Shown here: one piece after another, positions 18,204 to 26,864 of the stretch
Layout: every line of letters begins with the position of its first letter
How positions within the stretch are numbered: the first letter of the stretch is position 1
Assembly: GCF_001420005.1 (NCBI RefSeq)
Contig: NZ_LJAK01000013.1
Coordinates: forward strand, 1 to 64,000
Origin: Loktanella sp. 3ANDIMAR09
GTDB taxonomy: Bacteria > Pseudomonadota > Alphaproteobacteria > Rhodobacterales > Rhodobacteraceae
Reading direction: 5' to 3'
Length of the DNA: 64,000 bases
Notes under the pieces: generated by a model
Database searches by the model: none
Told to the model about the DNA's origin: nothing
Seen by the model: the letters and a program-made list of their open reading frames with translations, nothing else
Program-made: the position numbers and the translations under genes

Positions 18204-18581
18204 GACACGGATGGCCTATAAGCCGGATTTTGTCCCCCGCATTACTGCGGTTGGATGATCATTCGTCTAAAGCCGTCGTTACCGACGACCCTCTGGCTGC
18301 CAACCCGGGCCTCTCGGGTCAGGCGTCCCTGCCGGATCGCTCCGGCACGAGGCCCCTATTTGGCATTGCTCCCGGTGGGGCTTGCCGTGCCGCTTCTGTT
18401 GCCAGTCGCGCGGTGGGCTCTTACCCCACCGTTTCACCGTGACCACGCATGCGTGGCCGTCTGTTCTCTGTGGCGCTTTCCCTGGGGTTGCCCCCGCCGG
18501 GCGTTACCCGGCACCGTGCCTTGTGGAGTCCGGACTTTCCTCGACCGCTTGCGCGGCCGCGATCACCCGGCCATCCGTGTC
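18204..18581 (-). ncRNA. rnpB: RNase P RNA, class A (M1 RNA)
   Basis: About 378 nt. Read on the minus strand, the universally conserved AGGAAAGTCCGGACTCC segment (CR-I, at about 18526-18543) occurs near the 5' end, and AATCCGGCTTATAG near the 3' end. The P1 helix closes perfectly: 13 bases at 18569-18581 pair with 13 bases at 18204-18216. Other landmarks include the GGGTAAGAGCCCACCG (CR-IV region) read on the minus strand around 18410-18430. It is the catalytic RNA that matures tRNA 5' ends. A promoter overlapping the end of the amidase gene drives it. Confidence 0.96.
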
Positions 18582-18587
18582 GGGTTT

Positions 18588-18616
18588 GCGTTACTGGGGC
18601 GAACCCCTTGCGTCAA
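18588..18616 (-). promoter_or_regulatory. Promoter of rnpB inside the amidase 3' end
   Basis: TTGACG (18611-18616) and TAACGC (18588-18593), read on the minus strand, are separated by 17 bases. The predicted transcript start seven bases on coincides with the first base of the P1 helix at about 18581. The -10 element contains the TAA stop codon of the amidase gene. Confidence 0.75.
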
Positions 18617-19265
18617 CGCCAAACCGCGCCGCCAGATCGGCGGCAAGCGCGCGGTCGGTGTCGTCCAGCGGCCCGGTGTGGCGCGGTCTGAACCGCAGGC
18701 GGAACGCCGCCAGCAGCGTGTCGTCGTCCACATCCGCCGTATAGCCGAACCGCGAGAGGTCCGCGCGGAAATCCCCCGGCGTGGCCAGCGCGGGCCAGAC
18801 CGACACCCCCTCGCGCGCCAGTCTGCGCCAGTCGAACCGCGCGCCGGGGTCGATCTTGCGCCCCGGGGCCATGTCCGAATGGCCGATGACGCGGTGTGCG
18901 GGGATATGCCAGCGGGCCATGATGCTGGCCACCAGATCACACAGCGCATCCATCTGCGCCGCGGCAAAGGGACAGGTGCCGATGTTGGACAGCTCGATCC
19001 CGATGGACCGGCTGTTCACATCCGTCACACAGCCCCAGCGCCCGGCACCCGCGTGCCAGGCACGCTGGTCCTCTGGCACGAGGGCAAGAACCTCGCCGTC
19101 GGTGCCGATCAGGTAATGGGCCGACACCTCTCGTGCGGGGTCGCACAGGACGCGGGCGGCGGCGGCGTGGTCTGCCATCGCGGTGTAATGCAGCACGATG
19201 ATATCGGGCACAGCCCCATCACGCCGCGGCCCGCAGTTGGGGGACGGATGCCGGATCGGGGTCAG
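18591..19265 (-). CDS. N-acetylmuramoyl-L-alanine amidase, AmpD/PGRP fold
   Basis: An amidase_2 domain enzyme that cleaves the bond between muramic acid and L-Ala in peptidoglycan or its turnover products. Zinc-site motifs are IVLHYTAM and VIGHSDMAPGRKIDPG; IGIELSN is also conserved. The first usual start is the GTG at 19211 (206 residues), but the frame upstream encodes HPSPNCGPRRDGAV, the normal N-terminus of this family. No ATG, GTG or TTG exists upstream of it; the nearest candidate is a CTG at 19265 that overlaps the preceding gene's TGA (CTGA), giving 224 residues. I list that extended form; the start is uncertain. No signal peptide is visible, so the enzyme is probably cytosolic. Confidence 0.8.
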   Translation of the reverse strand: MTPIRHPSPNCGPRRDGAVPDIIVLHYTAMADHAAAARVLCDPAREVSAHYLIGTDGEVLALVPEDQRAWHAGAGRWGCVTDVNSRSIGIELSNIGTCPFAAAQMDALCDLVASIMARWHIPAHRVIGHSDMAPGRKIDPGARFDWRRLAREGVSVWPALATPGDFRADLSRFGYTADVDDDTLLAAFRLRFRPRHTGPLDDTDRALAADLAARFGVDARGSPQ

Positions 19266-19960
19266 TTGCCGGTCGCCACAAGGCGGAACGGTGCCGGGTC
19301 CCAGCCACAGGCAAAACCGTCGCCGTCGGGATCAAGCCCGCGCGCATTGCGCTCAGGCCCGCCACGCGCCAGAAAATCACGCTGCGCCGCATCGGGCGAG
19401 TTATATTCGGCGCAATTGCGTTCAAAGGTGCGCTGGCTGGCAAAGATCGACCGCGAATACCATTCCTGACCTTTGCGATTGGGCGCAGACAGGGCGTATT
19501 CGACGATATTCGGCCCGGTATCGGCTGGCCGCTGCGGCACTGCGGTCGGCATCACGATCTGGCGCTGTGCGGCCAGCTGCGCCCGGCGCTGCGCGTCGGA
19601 TTCGATCGTCTCGCGCGAGGCGACGGCGTCAAAGTTGTTTTCATCCGAAATGCCGGGGTTGCTGGTGGCCACGGGGGCCGCGGCGATCGCCGACAATGGC
19701 GGGCCGACAGGGTCCGCCGTCCCTGCCCCGCCGATGCCCAGCGCCGCAAGTTCAGAGGATGCCACCACCTGATTGTCAGCGCCCAAGGGGGCAGCGGCCA
19801 CCGGGGCCGGTGCACCAAAGCTGACAGGAGCCTGCGCCGCAGCAGCCTGCTGAGCGGCACGCTGGCTTGCCATCACGGCAGCAGCACCGCTGTCGGGCAC
19901 ACGCGGCGCACAGGCGGCAGTAGCAACCAGGGCCGTCAGACACAGAACAGAACGGATCAC
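19262..19960 (-). CDS. Lipoprotein with C-terminal excalibur-like domain
   Basis: 232 residues from a GTG at 19960 with AGGAGG just upstream. The N-terminus is a lipoprotein signal with lipobox ATAAC (near Cys 16). The middle is Ala/Gln/Pro-rich low complexity (about 25-150). The C-terminus (about 185-225) has two Cys and an Asp-rich loop, GLDPDGDGFACGWDPAPF, which resembles the excalibur calcium-binding module (DxDxDGxxC). It is thus probably an envelope-anchored calcium-binding protein of unknown role. It overlaps the amidase reading frame downstream and lies 29 bp after the gatA stop. Confidence 0.75.
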   Translation of the reverse strand: MIRSVLCLTALVATAACAPRVPDSGAAAVMASQRAAQQAAAAQAPVSFGAPAPVAAAPLGADNQVVASSELAALGIGGAGTADPVGPPLSAIAAAPVATSNPGISDENNFDAVASRETIESDAQRRAQLAAQRQIVMPTAVPQRPADTGPNIVEYALSAPNRKGQEWYSRSIFASQRTFERNCAEYNSPDAAQRDFLARGGPERNARGLDPDGDGFACGWDPAPFRLVATGN

Positions 19961-19989
19961 GTCACGCCTCCTTGAACGAATGACCCAGC

Positions 19990-21471
19990 CTACCACCACT
20001 TGGCGGGCTTGGCGTTGAAACCTGCGCTGCGTTCCAGCGCATAGGCGACATTCAGCAGATCGCCCTCTTCCCACGGACGACCGATCAGTTGCAGACCCAG
20101 CGGCAGACCCTTGGCGTCCAGCCCGGCCGGCACGCTGATGCCCGGCAGACCCGCAAGGTTGACCGTCACGGTGAACACGTCGTTGAGGTACATCTGAATA
20201 GGGTCGGCGTTCTTCATCTCGCCCAGACCAAACGCGGCAGACGGCGTCGCAGGCGTCAGGATCGCATCGACACCATCCGCAAACACCTGATCAAAGTCAC
20301 GCTTGATCAGCGCGCGAACCCGGCGCGCACGGTTGTAATAGGCATCGTAGAAACCCGCGGACAGCACATAGGTGCCGACCATGACACGGCGCTGCACCTC
20401 TGCCCCGAAGCCTTCGGCGCGGGTCTTTTCGTACATCTCGGTGATGCCGTCGCCCGCGTCCAGCTTGGCCCGGTGGCCGAACCGCACACCGTCGTAGCGG
20501 GCCAGATTCGATGACGCCTCGGCGGGGGCGATCACATAATAGGCGGGCAGCGCGTATTTCGTATGCGGCAGGCTGATGTCACGCACCTCTGCGCCCGCAT
20601 CACGCAGCATAGCGGTGCCGTCTTCCCACAGCTTTTGGATCTCGGCGGGCATGCCGTCCATCCGGTATTCCTTTGGAATACCGATGACCTTGCCGCGGAT
20701 ATCACCGGTCAGCGCGGCCTCGAAATCGGGCACGGGAATATTGGCCGACGTGCTGTCCTTGGCGTCGAAACCCGACATGGCCTGCAGCATGATGGCGCTG
20801 TCGCGCACGTCCTTGGTCATCGGACCCGCCTGATCCAGCGACGAGGCAAAGGCCACGACGCCCCAGCGGCTGACGCGTCCGTAGGTCGGCTTGATCCCCG
20901 TGATGCCGGTAAAGGCGGCAGGCTGGCGGATCGACCCGCCGGTATCGGTGCCGGTGGCCCCGAGGCACAGATCGGCGGCAACAGCAGCAGCAGACCCGCC
21001 GGATGACCCGCCCGGCGTCAACTGACGGTCGTCGACCTTCCACGGGTTGACGGCATCGCCGTAGACGGATGTTTCGTTGCTGCTGCCCATGGCGAATTCG
21101 TCCATGTTCAGCTTGCCCAGCATCACCGCGCCTGCGTCGAACAGCTGGGTCGTGACGGTGGATTCGTATTCCGGCTTGAACCCTTCGAGGATGCGACTGG
21201 CCGCCTGAGAGGCCACGCCCTTGGTGCAAAACAGGTCCTTGATCCCCAGCGGGATACCGCACAAATCTGGCGCCTCACCCGCCTGGATGCGCTGATCCGC
21301 GCTCTTGGCTTGGCTTTCTGCAACTTCCGGCGTTTTGTGGACAAAGGCGTTCAGCGTGTCGGCCGCGTCGATCGCCGTCAGGCAGGCGCTGGTCAGTTCG
21401 ACACTGGTCACCTCGCCCTTGCGCAGGGCGTCACGGGCGGCGGCGATGGTCAGTTTGGTCAGATCGGACAT
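19990..21471 (-). CDS. gatA: Asp/Glu-tRNA amidotransferase subunit A
   Basis: 493 residues. GatA is the glutaminase/amidase subunit of GatCAB, which converts misacylated Glu-tRNA(Gln) (and Asp-tRNA(Asn)) to the cognate amide forms. The Ser-cisSer-Lys catalytic set can be read: [14 protein letters not shown] (Lys near 78), [17 protein letters not shown] and [13 protein letters not shown] (near 150-180). Length matches the family. It is preceded directly by gatC with a one-base overlap (TAATG). No gatB lies in the window, so that gene is elsewhere. Confidence 0.97.
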   Translation of the reverse strand: MSDLTKLTIAAARDALRKGEVTSVELTSACLTAIDAADTLNAFVHKTPEVAESQAKSADQRIQAGEAPDLCGIPLGIKDLFCTKGVASQAASRILEGFKPEYESTVTTQLFDAGAVMLGKLNMDEFAMGSSNETSVYGDAVNPWKVDDRQLTPGGSSGGSAAAVAADLCLGATGTDTGGSIRQPAAFTGITGIKPTYGRVSRWGVVAFASSLDQAGPMTKDVRDSAIMLQAMSGFDAKDSTSANIPVPDFEAALTGDIRGKVIGIPKEYRMDGMPAEIQKLWEDGTAMLRDAGAEVRDISLPHTKYALPAYYVIAPAEASSNLARYDGVRFGHRAKLDAGDGITEMYEKTRAEGFGAEVQRRVMVGTYVLSAGFYDAYYNRARRVRALIKRDFDQVFADGVDAILTPATPSAAFGLGEMKNADPIQMYLNDVFTVTVNLAGLPGISVPAGLDAKGLPLGLQLIGRPWEEGDLLNVAYALERSAGFNAKPAKWW

Positions 21472-21758
21472 TATTCCACCACCTTGGGTACGGCAAAGAA
21501 ACCTTCGCGGGCGTCGGGCGCATTGGCCAGGACACGGTCCTGCTGACCGCCATCGGTCACCACGTCATCGCGGCGATACAGGCGCTGCGGCGTGACGGAT
21601 GTCATCGGTTCCACCCCGTCCACATCAACCTCGTTGAGCTGCTCGATAAAGCCCAGGATCGCGCTGAATTCCTGCGCAAGCGCGGGCAATGCGTCGTCTT
21701 CGACCTTGATGCGCGCCAGTTTGGCCACGCGGCGGGCGGTGTCGGTATCGATGGACAT
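21471..21758 (-). CDS. gatC: Asp/Glu-tRNA amidotransferase subunit C
   Basis: 95 residues from ATG 21758. Family sequence is clear: [19 protein letters not shown] near the start, [19 protein letters not shown] in the middle and the C-terminal [12 protein letters not shown]. GatC wraps around GatA and stabilises the GatCAB complex. Its stop codon shares one base with the gatA start, implying translational coupling. A longer frame upstream is not needed; the chosen ATG gives the standard length. Confidence 0.96.
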   Translation of the reverse strand: MSIDTDTARRVAKLARIKVEDDALPALAQEFSAILGFIEQLNEVDVDGVEPMTSVTPQRLYRRDDVVTDGGQQDRVLANAPDAREGFFAVPKVVE

Positions 21759-21884
21759 CGGGGCCTCGTTTTTACGGTTCAGCCTGCGTTTACCCGCCCC
21801 GGCGATGCGCTGCAAGCGTGGCTACATTGCCAGGCGGGGTGCGCAGGCTACCATGAGGGCATCGCACAAGAAGGATTGACCAAG

Positions 21885-22574
21885 ATGAATATCACATGGC
21901 TGGGCCACGCCAGTTTTCGCATCGAAATCGCGGGGGCGGTGCTCCTGATCGACCCCTGGCTGAACGGCAACCCGTCGTTTCCCGATGACCAGCGCGACGC
22001 CGCCATCGCAGGAACGACACATATTCTGCTGACCCACGGACACGGCGACCACGCAAGCGAGGTCCAACAGATCGCACGGGACACGGGCGCACCGGTTTAC
22101 GGCATCGTGGAACTGATGGGCGCCATCGCGGACAACGGCATCGAAACGGTGGGTTTCAACAAGGGCGGCACCGTCGATCTGAACGGCGCGCATGTCACGA
22201 TGGTCAACGCGGTGCATTCATCGTCCTTTGACGGGCCGGACGGCACGCGGGTCGCGGGCACCGAATGCGGCTTCATGATCGCAGGCGAAGGCAAAACGAT
22301 CTATTTCAGCGGCGACACGGATATCATGGCCGACATGGACTGGATGGGCGACTTGCACAAACCCGACATCGGCATCCTCTGCGCGGGTGGATTTTACACG
22401 ATGGACATGGGCCGCGCCGCCTACGCCGCGAAACGGTATTTCAATTTTTCAACCGTGATCCCCTGCCACTATGGCACATTCGATGCACTGGCCCAGGATG
22501 CGCAGGTGATGCGCGACGCCCTGCCCGGCGTCGATGTTCTGACCCCTGCCGTCATGGAAACCACCACGCTCTAG
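21885..22574 (+). CDS. UPF0173 metallo-beta-lactamase-fold hydrolase
   Basis: 229 residues from ATG 21885; AAGGA is properly spaced for it, whereas an in-frame TTG three codons earlier lies too close. The metallo-beta-lactamase metal site is present: LLTHGHGDHASEV (HxHxDH near 48), an internal His and YFSGDTDIMADM (near 145). MNITWLGHASFRIE and IPCHYGTFDAL are typical of the UPF0173 family. Members are cytosolic, and their biological substrate is not established. It starts divergently from gatC. Confidence 0.9.
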   Translation: MNITWLGHASFRIEIAGAVLLIDPWLNGNPSFPDDQRDAAIAGTTHILLTHGHGDHASEVQQIARDTGAPVYGIVELMGAIADNGIETVGFNKGGTVDLNGAHVTMVNAVHSSSFDGPDGTRVAGTECGFMIAGEGKTIYFSGDTDIMADMDWMGDLHKPDIGILCAGGFYTMDMGRAAYAAKRYFNFSTVIPCHYGTFDALAQDAQVMRDALPGVDVLTPAVMETTTL

Positions 22575-22582
22575 CCCTGCCC

Positions 22583-22612
22583 CACCCCGATTGCCAATTG
22601 GCAATCGGGGTG
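22583..22612. repeat. Perfect 30-bp palindrome
   Basis: Two 13-base arms (CACCCCGATTGCC and its complement) meet around AATT. It lies eight bases after the UPF0173 stop codon. The arms would form a strong RNA hairpin on either strand, but neither side carries a T run. It may be a processing or terminator structure, or a dyad protein site. Confidence 0.8.
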
Positions 22613-22765
22613 AAAAGCGCCCCGGGTCAGATGGTTCGATCTGCGGGCGGTGGGGTTTCTTATTGGTGAATTTTCAGCCCGCGCGACGCATCTTTTGCGG
22701 GATGTCGTGACACGGTGACACAATCGTGATTACCCTGCGCGCGATCAGCAAAAGGGAGATCACAC

Positions 22766-23203
22766 ATGGGACTTTTCAGCTTTGTCAAAGATGCCGGCAA
22801 GAAACTGTTCGGCAAGGACGACGCCCCTGAATCCACGCAAGAGGCACTGAACGCCGAACTGAAGGATCTGGGTCTGGACGCATCCGACGTGCAGGTCACG
22901 GTCGCTGGCGACAAGGTCATGATCAAGGGCAAGGCCCCGACGCAGGAACAGCGCGAAAAGATCATCCTGGCGGCAGGCAACGTCGATGGCGTGGCCGAAG
23001 TCGAAGAAGAAATCGAAGTTGCGGACGCGGCCGCAGAGCCGGTTTTCTACACCGTCAAAAAGGGCGACACCCTGTCGGCCATCGCCCAGGCGACCATGGG
23101 CAAAGCCAGCAAATACCACGCCATTTTCGAGGCGAACAAGCCGATGCTGTCCCACCCCGACAAGATCTACCCCGGTCAGAACCTGCGCATCCCGCAGGAA
23201 TGA
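22766..23203 (+). CDS. lysM: BON and LysM domain protein
   Basis: 145 residues, no signal peptide. After a short amphipathic start (MGLFSFVKDAGKKLFG) a BON domain spans about 22-85 (VTVAGDKVMIKGKAPTQEQ) and a LysM domain spans about 92-143 (FYTVKKGDTLSAIAQATMG to IYPGQNLRIPQE). The same architecture is found in E. coli LysM/YgaU (Kbp), a cytosolic potassium-binding protein that helps growth at high K+. The symbol follows that similarity in build. It stands alone and converges on tadA. Confidence 0.9.
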   Translation: MGLFSFVKDAGKKLFGKDDAPESTQEALNAELKDLGLDASDVQVTVAGDKVMIKGKAPTQEQREKIILAAGNVDGVAEVEEEIEVADAAAEPVFYTVKKGDTLSAIAQATMGKASKYHAIFEANKPMLSHPDKIYPGQNLRIPQE

Positions 23204-23204
23204 C

Positions 23205-23651
23205 CTAGCGTTTCGACGCGAAAAAGCGGCGCAGCAGGTCTTCGGATTGCTGCGCCGCGATGCCGTCATAGACCTGTGGCGCGTGATGGCATTGCGGGTG
23301 GCTGAACACCCGCGGCCCCTGGGCCACACCCCCCGATTTCGGATCAGACGCCCCGTAATAGAGCCGCGCCAGCCGCGCGTTGCTGATGGCGGCGGCGCAC
23401 ATCGGGCAAGGTTCCAGCGTCACATATAGATCGTATCCCGCCAGCCGTTCCTGCCCCAGGGCCGCACAGGCCGCGCGGATCGCCAGCACCTCGGCGTGGG
23501 CGGTGGGGTCGTTCAGTTCCCGCGTGCGGTTTCCGGCCTGCGCCAGCACGCCCTGCGGCCCCGCGATCACGGCCCCCACCGGCACCTCGTCCCGGTCGGC
23601 CGCGGCGCGGGCCTCGGTCAATGCCAGGTCCATGTAGCTGCGAAATGTCAT
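23205..23651 (-). CDS. tadA: tRNA-specific adenosine deaminase
   Basis: 148 residues of the cytidine-deaminase fold. TadA turns adenosine 34 of tRNA(Arg) ACG into inosine. The zinc and proton-shuttle motifs are TAHAEVLAIRAA (His, Glu) near residue 52 and LEPCPMCAAAISNAR near residue 82. YGASDPKSGGV is a further TadA feature. It ends one base beyond the convergent lysM stop and is divergent from rluB. Confidence 0.95.
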   Translation of the reverse strand: MTFRSYMDLALTEARAAADRDEVPVGAVIAGPQGVLAQAGNRTRELNDPTAHAEVLAIRAACAALGQERLAGYDLYVTLEPCPMCAAAISNARLARLYYGASDPKSGGVAQGPRVFSHPQCHHAPQVYDGIAAQQSEDLLRRFFASKR

Positions 23652-23715
23652 GCCCTGTCATGCCCGCAGGTGGGACACTCTGGCAAGCCCCACGGATTCG
23701 AGGTATCGCGGATGG

Positions 23716-24546
23716 ATGACAGAGAATACTCCAGACGGCGACCGCATCGCCAAGGTCCTTTCGCGCAGCGGCGTGGCGTCGCGCCGCGAGGCCGAGCGCA
23801 TGATCGAGGCCGGGCGCGTCAGCGTCAACGGCAAGACGATCACCAGCCCCGCGCTGAACGTGACCGACCGCGACCGCATCGTGGTCGACGGCAAGCCCGT
23901 GGGCAAGCCAGAGGCCCCGCGGCTGTGGCTGTATCACAAGCCCGCAGGCCTTGTGACCACGGCGAGCGACGATCAGGGTCGGGAAACGGTGTTCGACAAA
24001 CTGCCAGAGGATCTGCCGCGCGTCATGAGCGTGGGCCGTCTGGACATCAATTCCGAAGGTCTGCTGCTGCTGACCAACGACGGCGGCATCAAGCGCCGGC
24101 TGGAACTGCCCAGCACCGGCTGGCTGCGCCGCTACCGCGTGCGCATCAAGGGATCGGTGTCAGAGGCGAAACTGGACGAATTGCGCGCGGGCATCACCGT
24201 CGAAGGCGTCAGCTATCAACCGATGATCGTGACCTTCGACCGCCAGCAGGGTGCAAACGCCTGGCTGACGATCAGCATCCGCGAAGGCAAGAACCGCGAG
24301 ATTCGCCGCGCGATGGAGGCCGTGGGCACCATCGTGAACCGACTGATCCGTGTCAGCTATGGCCCGTTCCAACTGGGCAATCTGGCCGCCGGAGCTGTCG
24401 AAGAAGTCAAGGGGCGCGTGCTGCGCGACCAGCTGGGCATGGCCGCCCCCGAACCCGCGACCCGCGCGCGCAAACCGGTGCAGCGGCCACGCAAACCCGG
24501 CAGTGATGGTCCCAGACCGCAGCGCGGCACCCCAAAGCGCAGATAG
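23716..24546 (+). CDS. rluB: Pseudouridine synthase of the RluB/RsuA family
   Basis: 276 residues from ATG 23716. An S4 RNA-binding domain (about 8-55, DRIAKVLSRSGVASRREAE) precedes the RluB/RsuA catalytic domain; VGRLDINSEGLLLLTNDG holds the catalytic Asp near residue 105, and LTISIREGKNREIRRAMEA is the second signature. The basic tail (RKPVQRPRKPG) is typical of RluB in this order. It should modify U2605-equivalent of 23S rRNA; RsuA or RluE/F are less likely from length and tail. The XpaC/TelA gene set begins 75 bp downstream. Confidence 0.88.
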   Translation: MTENTPDGDRIAKVLSRSGVASRREAERMIEAGRVSVNGKTITSPALNVTDRDRIVVDGKPVGKPEAPRLWLYHKPAGLVTTASDDQGRETVFDKLPEDLPRVMSVGRLDINSEGLLLLTNDGGIKRRLELPSTGWLRRYRVRIKGSVSEAKLDELRAGITVEGVSYQPMIVTFDRQQGANAWLTISIREGKNREIRRAMEAVGTIVNRLIRVSYGPFQLGNLAAGAVEEVKGRVLRDQLGMAAPEPATRARKPVQRPRKPGSDGPRPQRGTPKRR

Positions 24547-24621
24547 GGTGCAAAAATCCTCGCAAATCGGCCGGCCCACCACTACCTAAGTGTCCTATGA
24601 CCCTAACCGGACCGGTCGCTG

Positions 24622-24822
24622 ATGCTGCGTATTGTCCTCATTTTGCTGCTGATTGCGGGCGCGGCCTTTGCCGTGGGGACCGTGGCGTCGGCAGTGCGCG
24701 CCATGACCAGTGATCCCCTCACGTCGGAGTCCCCGATGCCGAAACCCTTTCGCCTGATTTCTTTTGTTCTGCTGTTTCTGCTGCTGCTGGGCGTCAGCAC
24801 CGGCTGGCTGGGGGCTGCCTGA
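24622..24822 (+). CDS. Small two-helix membrane protein, first of the XpaC/TelA set
   Basis: 66 residues with a hydrophobic N-terminal helix (about 2-24), a short polar loop and a second helix (about 44-63). I do not recognise a family. Its stop shares one base with the start of the XpaC-like gene (TGATG), which indicates co-translation, and its position at the head of the set suggests that it belongs to the same membrane module. The small size and lack of motifs leave function open. Confidence 0.72.
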   Translation: MLRIVLILLLIAGAAFAVGTVASAVRAMTSDPLTSESPMPKPFRLISFVLLFLLLLGVSTGWLGAA

Positions 24823-25676
24823 TGGCCCAGCGGTTCGGCGGAAAATTCAGCCCCGGTGGCGGGACCGCAGCCCCGGTGGACCGGGTGGCGGTGCATCCGG
24901 TGGGGGCGCGCGCGAACCTGATGTTCGCGCCCCCCATCGCACTGGTGTTTGCCTCGCTCAACAACGGGCCATTCGTAATGGTGACCGCATTGATCGCGGC
25001 GGGGCTGATGACGGCGGGGGCCTGGCTGCTGCGCGACGGTCTGCGGGCGCAGGCCGCCTATGATGCGCGCGAGGTGGCCCGCCGCCCCGCCCTGCCGCGC
25101 AAGATCATCGCGGCCATCCTGGCGGGGGTTGGTCTGGGCCTTGCGGCCGTGACCGGCGACACGGGCGTGGCCGGGTCCGTCGTCTACGGCATTGCCGCGA
25201 CCGGCCTGCACCTGGCGGCCTTTGGCATTGATCCGCTGCGCGACAAACGCCTGTCGGGCGTCGATACGTTCCAGCAGGACCGTGTCGCCCGCGTGGTAGA
25301 CGAGGCCGAGGCCTATCTGACCGACATGACCGACCAGATCGCGCGTCTGCGTGACCGCGCACTGACAGCGCGGGTGGCGGCGTTCCAGACCAGCGCGCGG
25401 CGCATGATCCGGGCCGTCGAACAGGACCCGCGCGACCTGACGGCGGCGCGCAAGTATCTGGGTGTCTATCTGCTGGGCGCACGTGATGCGACGGCGCAGT
25501 TCGCGGACCTTGCCGCGCGCGGCCCGCAACCTGCGGCGCAGGCGGATTACACCGCGCTGCTGGATGATCTGGAACAGAATTTCACCAGCCGCACCGAGAA
25601 ATTGTTAGCCGACGATCGCAATGCTATGGATATCGAGATCAAGGTGCTGCGCGACCGGCTGTCGCGCGAAAGATAG
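24822..25676 (+). CDS. XpaC-like (5-bromo-4-chloroindolyl phosphate hydrolysis) family protein
   Basis: 284 residues. Two hydrophobic stretches pairs at about 35-70 and 90-125 form membrane helices; the C-terminal half (about 145-284) is long charged helices, likely coiled coil. This build and the RVARVVDEAEAYLTDMTDQI segment fit the XpaC family, named for a colour-assay phenotype in Bacillus rather than a proven hydrolase. XpaC genes are well known as neighbours of telA. The next gene, a TelA protein, starts nine bases later. No catalytic motif is visible. Confidence 0.82.
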   Translation: MAQRFGGKFSPGGGTAAPVDRVAVHPVGARANLMFAPPIALVFASLNNGPFVMVTALIAAGLMTAGAWLLRDGLRAQAAYDAREVARRPALPRKIIAAILAGVGLGLAAVTGDTGVAGSVVYGIAATGLHLAAFGIDPLRDKRLSGVDTFQQDRVARVVDEAEAYLTDMTDQIARLRDRALTARVAAFQTSARRMIRAVEQDPRDLTAARKYLGVYLLGARDATAQFADLAARGPQPAAQADYTALLDDLEQNFTSRTEKLLADDRNAMDIEIKVLRDRLSRER

Positions 25677-25685
25677 GAAAAGACC

Positions 25686-26864
25686 ATGTCAGACAACACC
25701 CGCACGGCGGCGACCGCCCGCACCTCGGACATCGAAAAAGTCACGGCCGTCGTCCTGCCGGAACCCGCAGGCGCGCTGGTGCCGCTGGAACAGGCGGACC
25801 CCGTGACCTCTGACGCGATCCGGTCGCGCATGGATGAAATCGACCTGAACGATACCGGGTCGATCGTGTCGTTCGGATCGGCCGCACAGGCCGAACTGCA
25901 GGCGATCAGCCAGTCGATGCTGGCCGGGGTGCGCAACAAGGACGTGGGTCCGGCAGGTGATTCCTTACGTGAAATCGTCAGCACGATCCGCGGTTTTTCG
26001 GTCAGCGAACTGGATGTGGGCCGCAAGCAATCATGGTGGGACCGGTTGCTGGGCCGCGCGACGCCGATGGCGAAATTCGTGGCCCGGTTCGAGGATGTGC
26101 AGACCCAGATCGACCGCGTCACCGAGGACCTGCTGCGTCACGAGACGACGCTGCTCAAGGATATCGAATCGCTCGATCAGCTCTATGAGAAAACGCTCGC
26201 CTTTTATGACGAGCTGGGCCTGTACATCACCGCAGGCGAGGCCCGTCTGGCACAGATCGACAGTGACGAAATTCCCGCCAAGGAGGCAGACGTCAAGGGC
26301 GCCCCCGACGAACAGGGTGTCATGGCCGCACAGGAATTGCGCGATCTGCGCGCCGCGCGTGACGATCTGGAACGCCGGGTGCATGACCTGAAACTGACGC
26401 GGCAGGTGACGATGCAATCGCTGCCGTCAATCCGTCTGGTGCAGGAAAACGACAAAAGCCTCGTGACCAAGATCAATTCGACGCTCGTGAACACGGTGCC
26501 GCTGTGGGAAACGCAGCTGGCGCAGGCGGTGACGATCCAGCGGTCGTCGCAAGCGGCACAGGCCGTGCGCGAGGCAAACGACCTGACCAATGAATTGCTG
26601 ACCGCCAATGCCAAGAACCTGCGCGACGCCAACAAGGTGATCCGCACCGAGATGGAACGCGGCGTGTTCGATATCGAGGCCGTCAAACAGGCCAACACCG
26701 ACCTGATCGCCACCATCGAGGAAAGCCTGCAGATCGCGGACGAAGGCAAGGCTCGTCGCGCCACCGCCGAAGCCGACCTGCAAAAGATGGAAGGCGATCT
26801 GAAAAACACGCTCGCCTCGGCCAGTGCCATGCGGCCCCGCGCAACCGGCGCTGCGGAGGCCTGA
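25686..26864 (+). CDS. Toxic anion resistance protein, TelA family
   Basis: 392 residues, soluble and almost wholly helical with high coiled-coil content. TelA family segments include SWWDRLLGRATPMAKFVARF, LYITAGEARLAQIDSDEIP and LPSIRLVQENDKSLVTKINS. TelA/KlaA proteins are associated with tellurite and other stress resistance; their mechanism is unknown. In published comparative work TelA and XpaC recur in Ter-type stress-response neighbourhoods, but no TerC, TerD or TerB gene is present here. AAAAGACC precedes the ATG. The DUF2927 gene starts immediately after its stop. Confidence 0.92.
   Translation: MSDNTRTAATARTSDIEKVTAVVLPEPAGALVPLEQADPVTSDAIRSRMDEIDLNDTGSIVSFGSAAQAELQAISQSMLAGVRNKDVGPAGDSLREIVSTIRGFSVSELDVGRKQSWWDRLLGRATPMAKFVARFEDVQTQIDRVTEDLLRHETTLLKDIESLDQLYEKTLAFYDELGLYITAGEARLAQIDSDEIPAKEADVKGAPDEQGVMAAQELRDLRAARDDLERRVHDLKLTRQVTMQSLPSIRLVQENDKSLVTKINSTLVNTVPLWETQLAQAVTIQRSSQAAQAVREANDLTNELLTANAKNLRDANKVIRTEMERGVFDIEAVKQANTDLIATIEESLQIADEGKARRATAEADLQKMEGDLKNTLASASAMRPRATGAAEA

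Noticed and set aside
22583-22612. Palindrome as a phage attachment site
   Set aside because: No integrase, tRNA gene or direct repeat pair accompanies it.
25686-26864. Complete Ter tellurite-resistance system
   Set aside because: Only TelA and XpaC types are present; no TerB, TerC, TerD or TerZ homologue occurs in the window.
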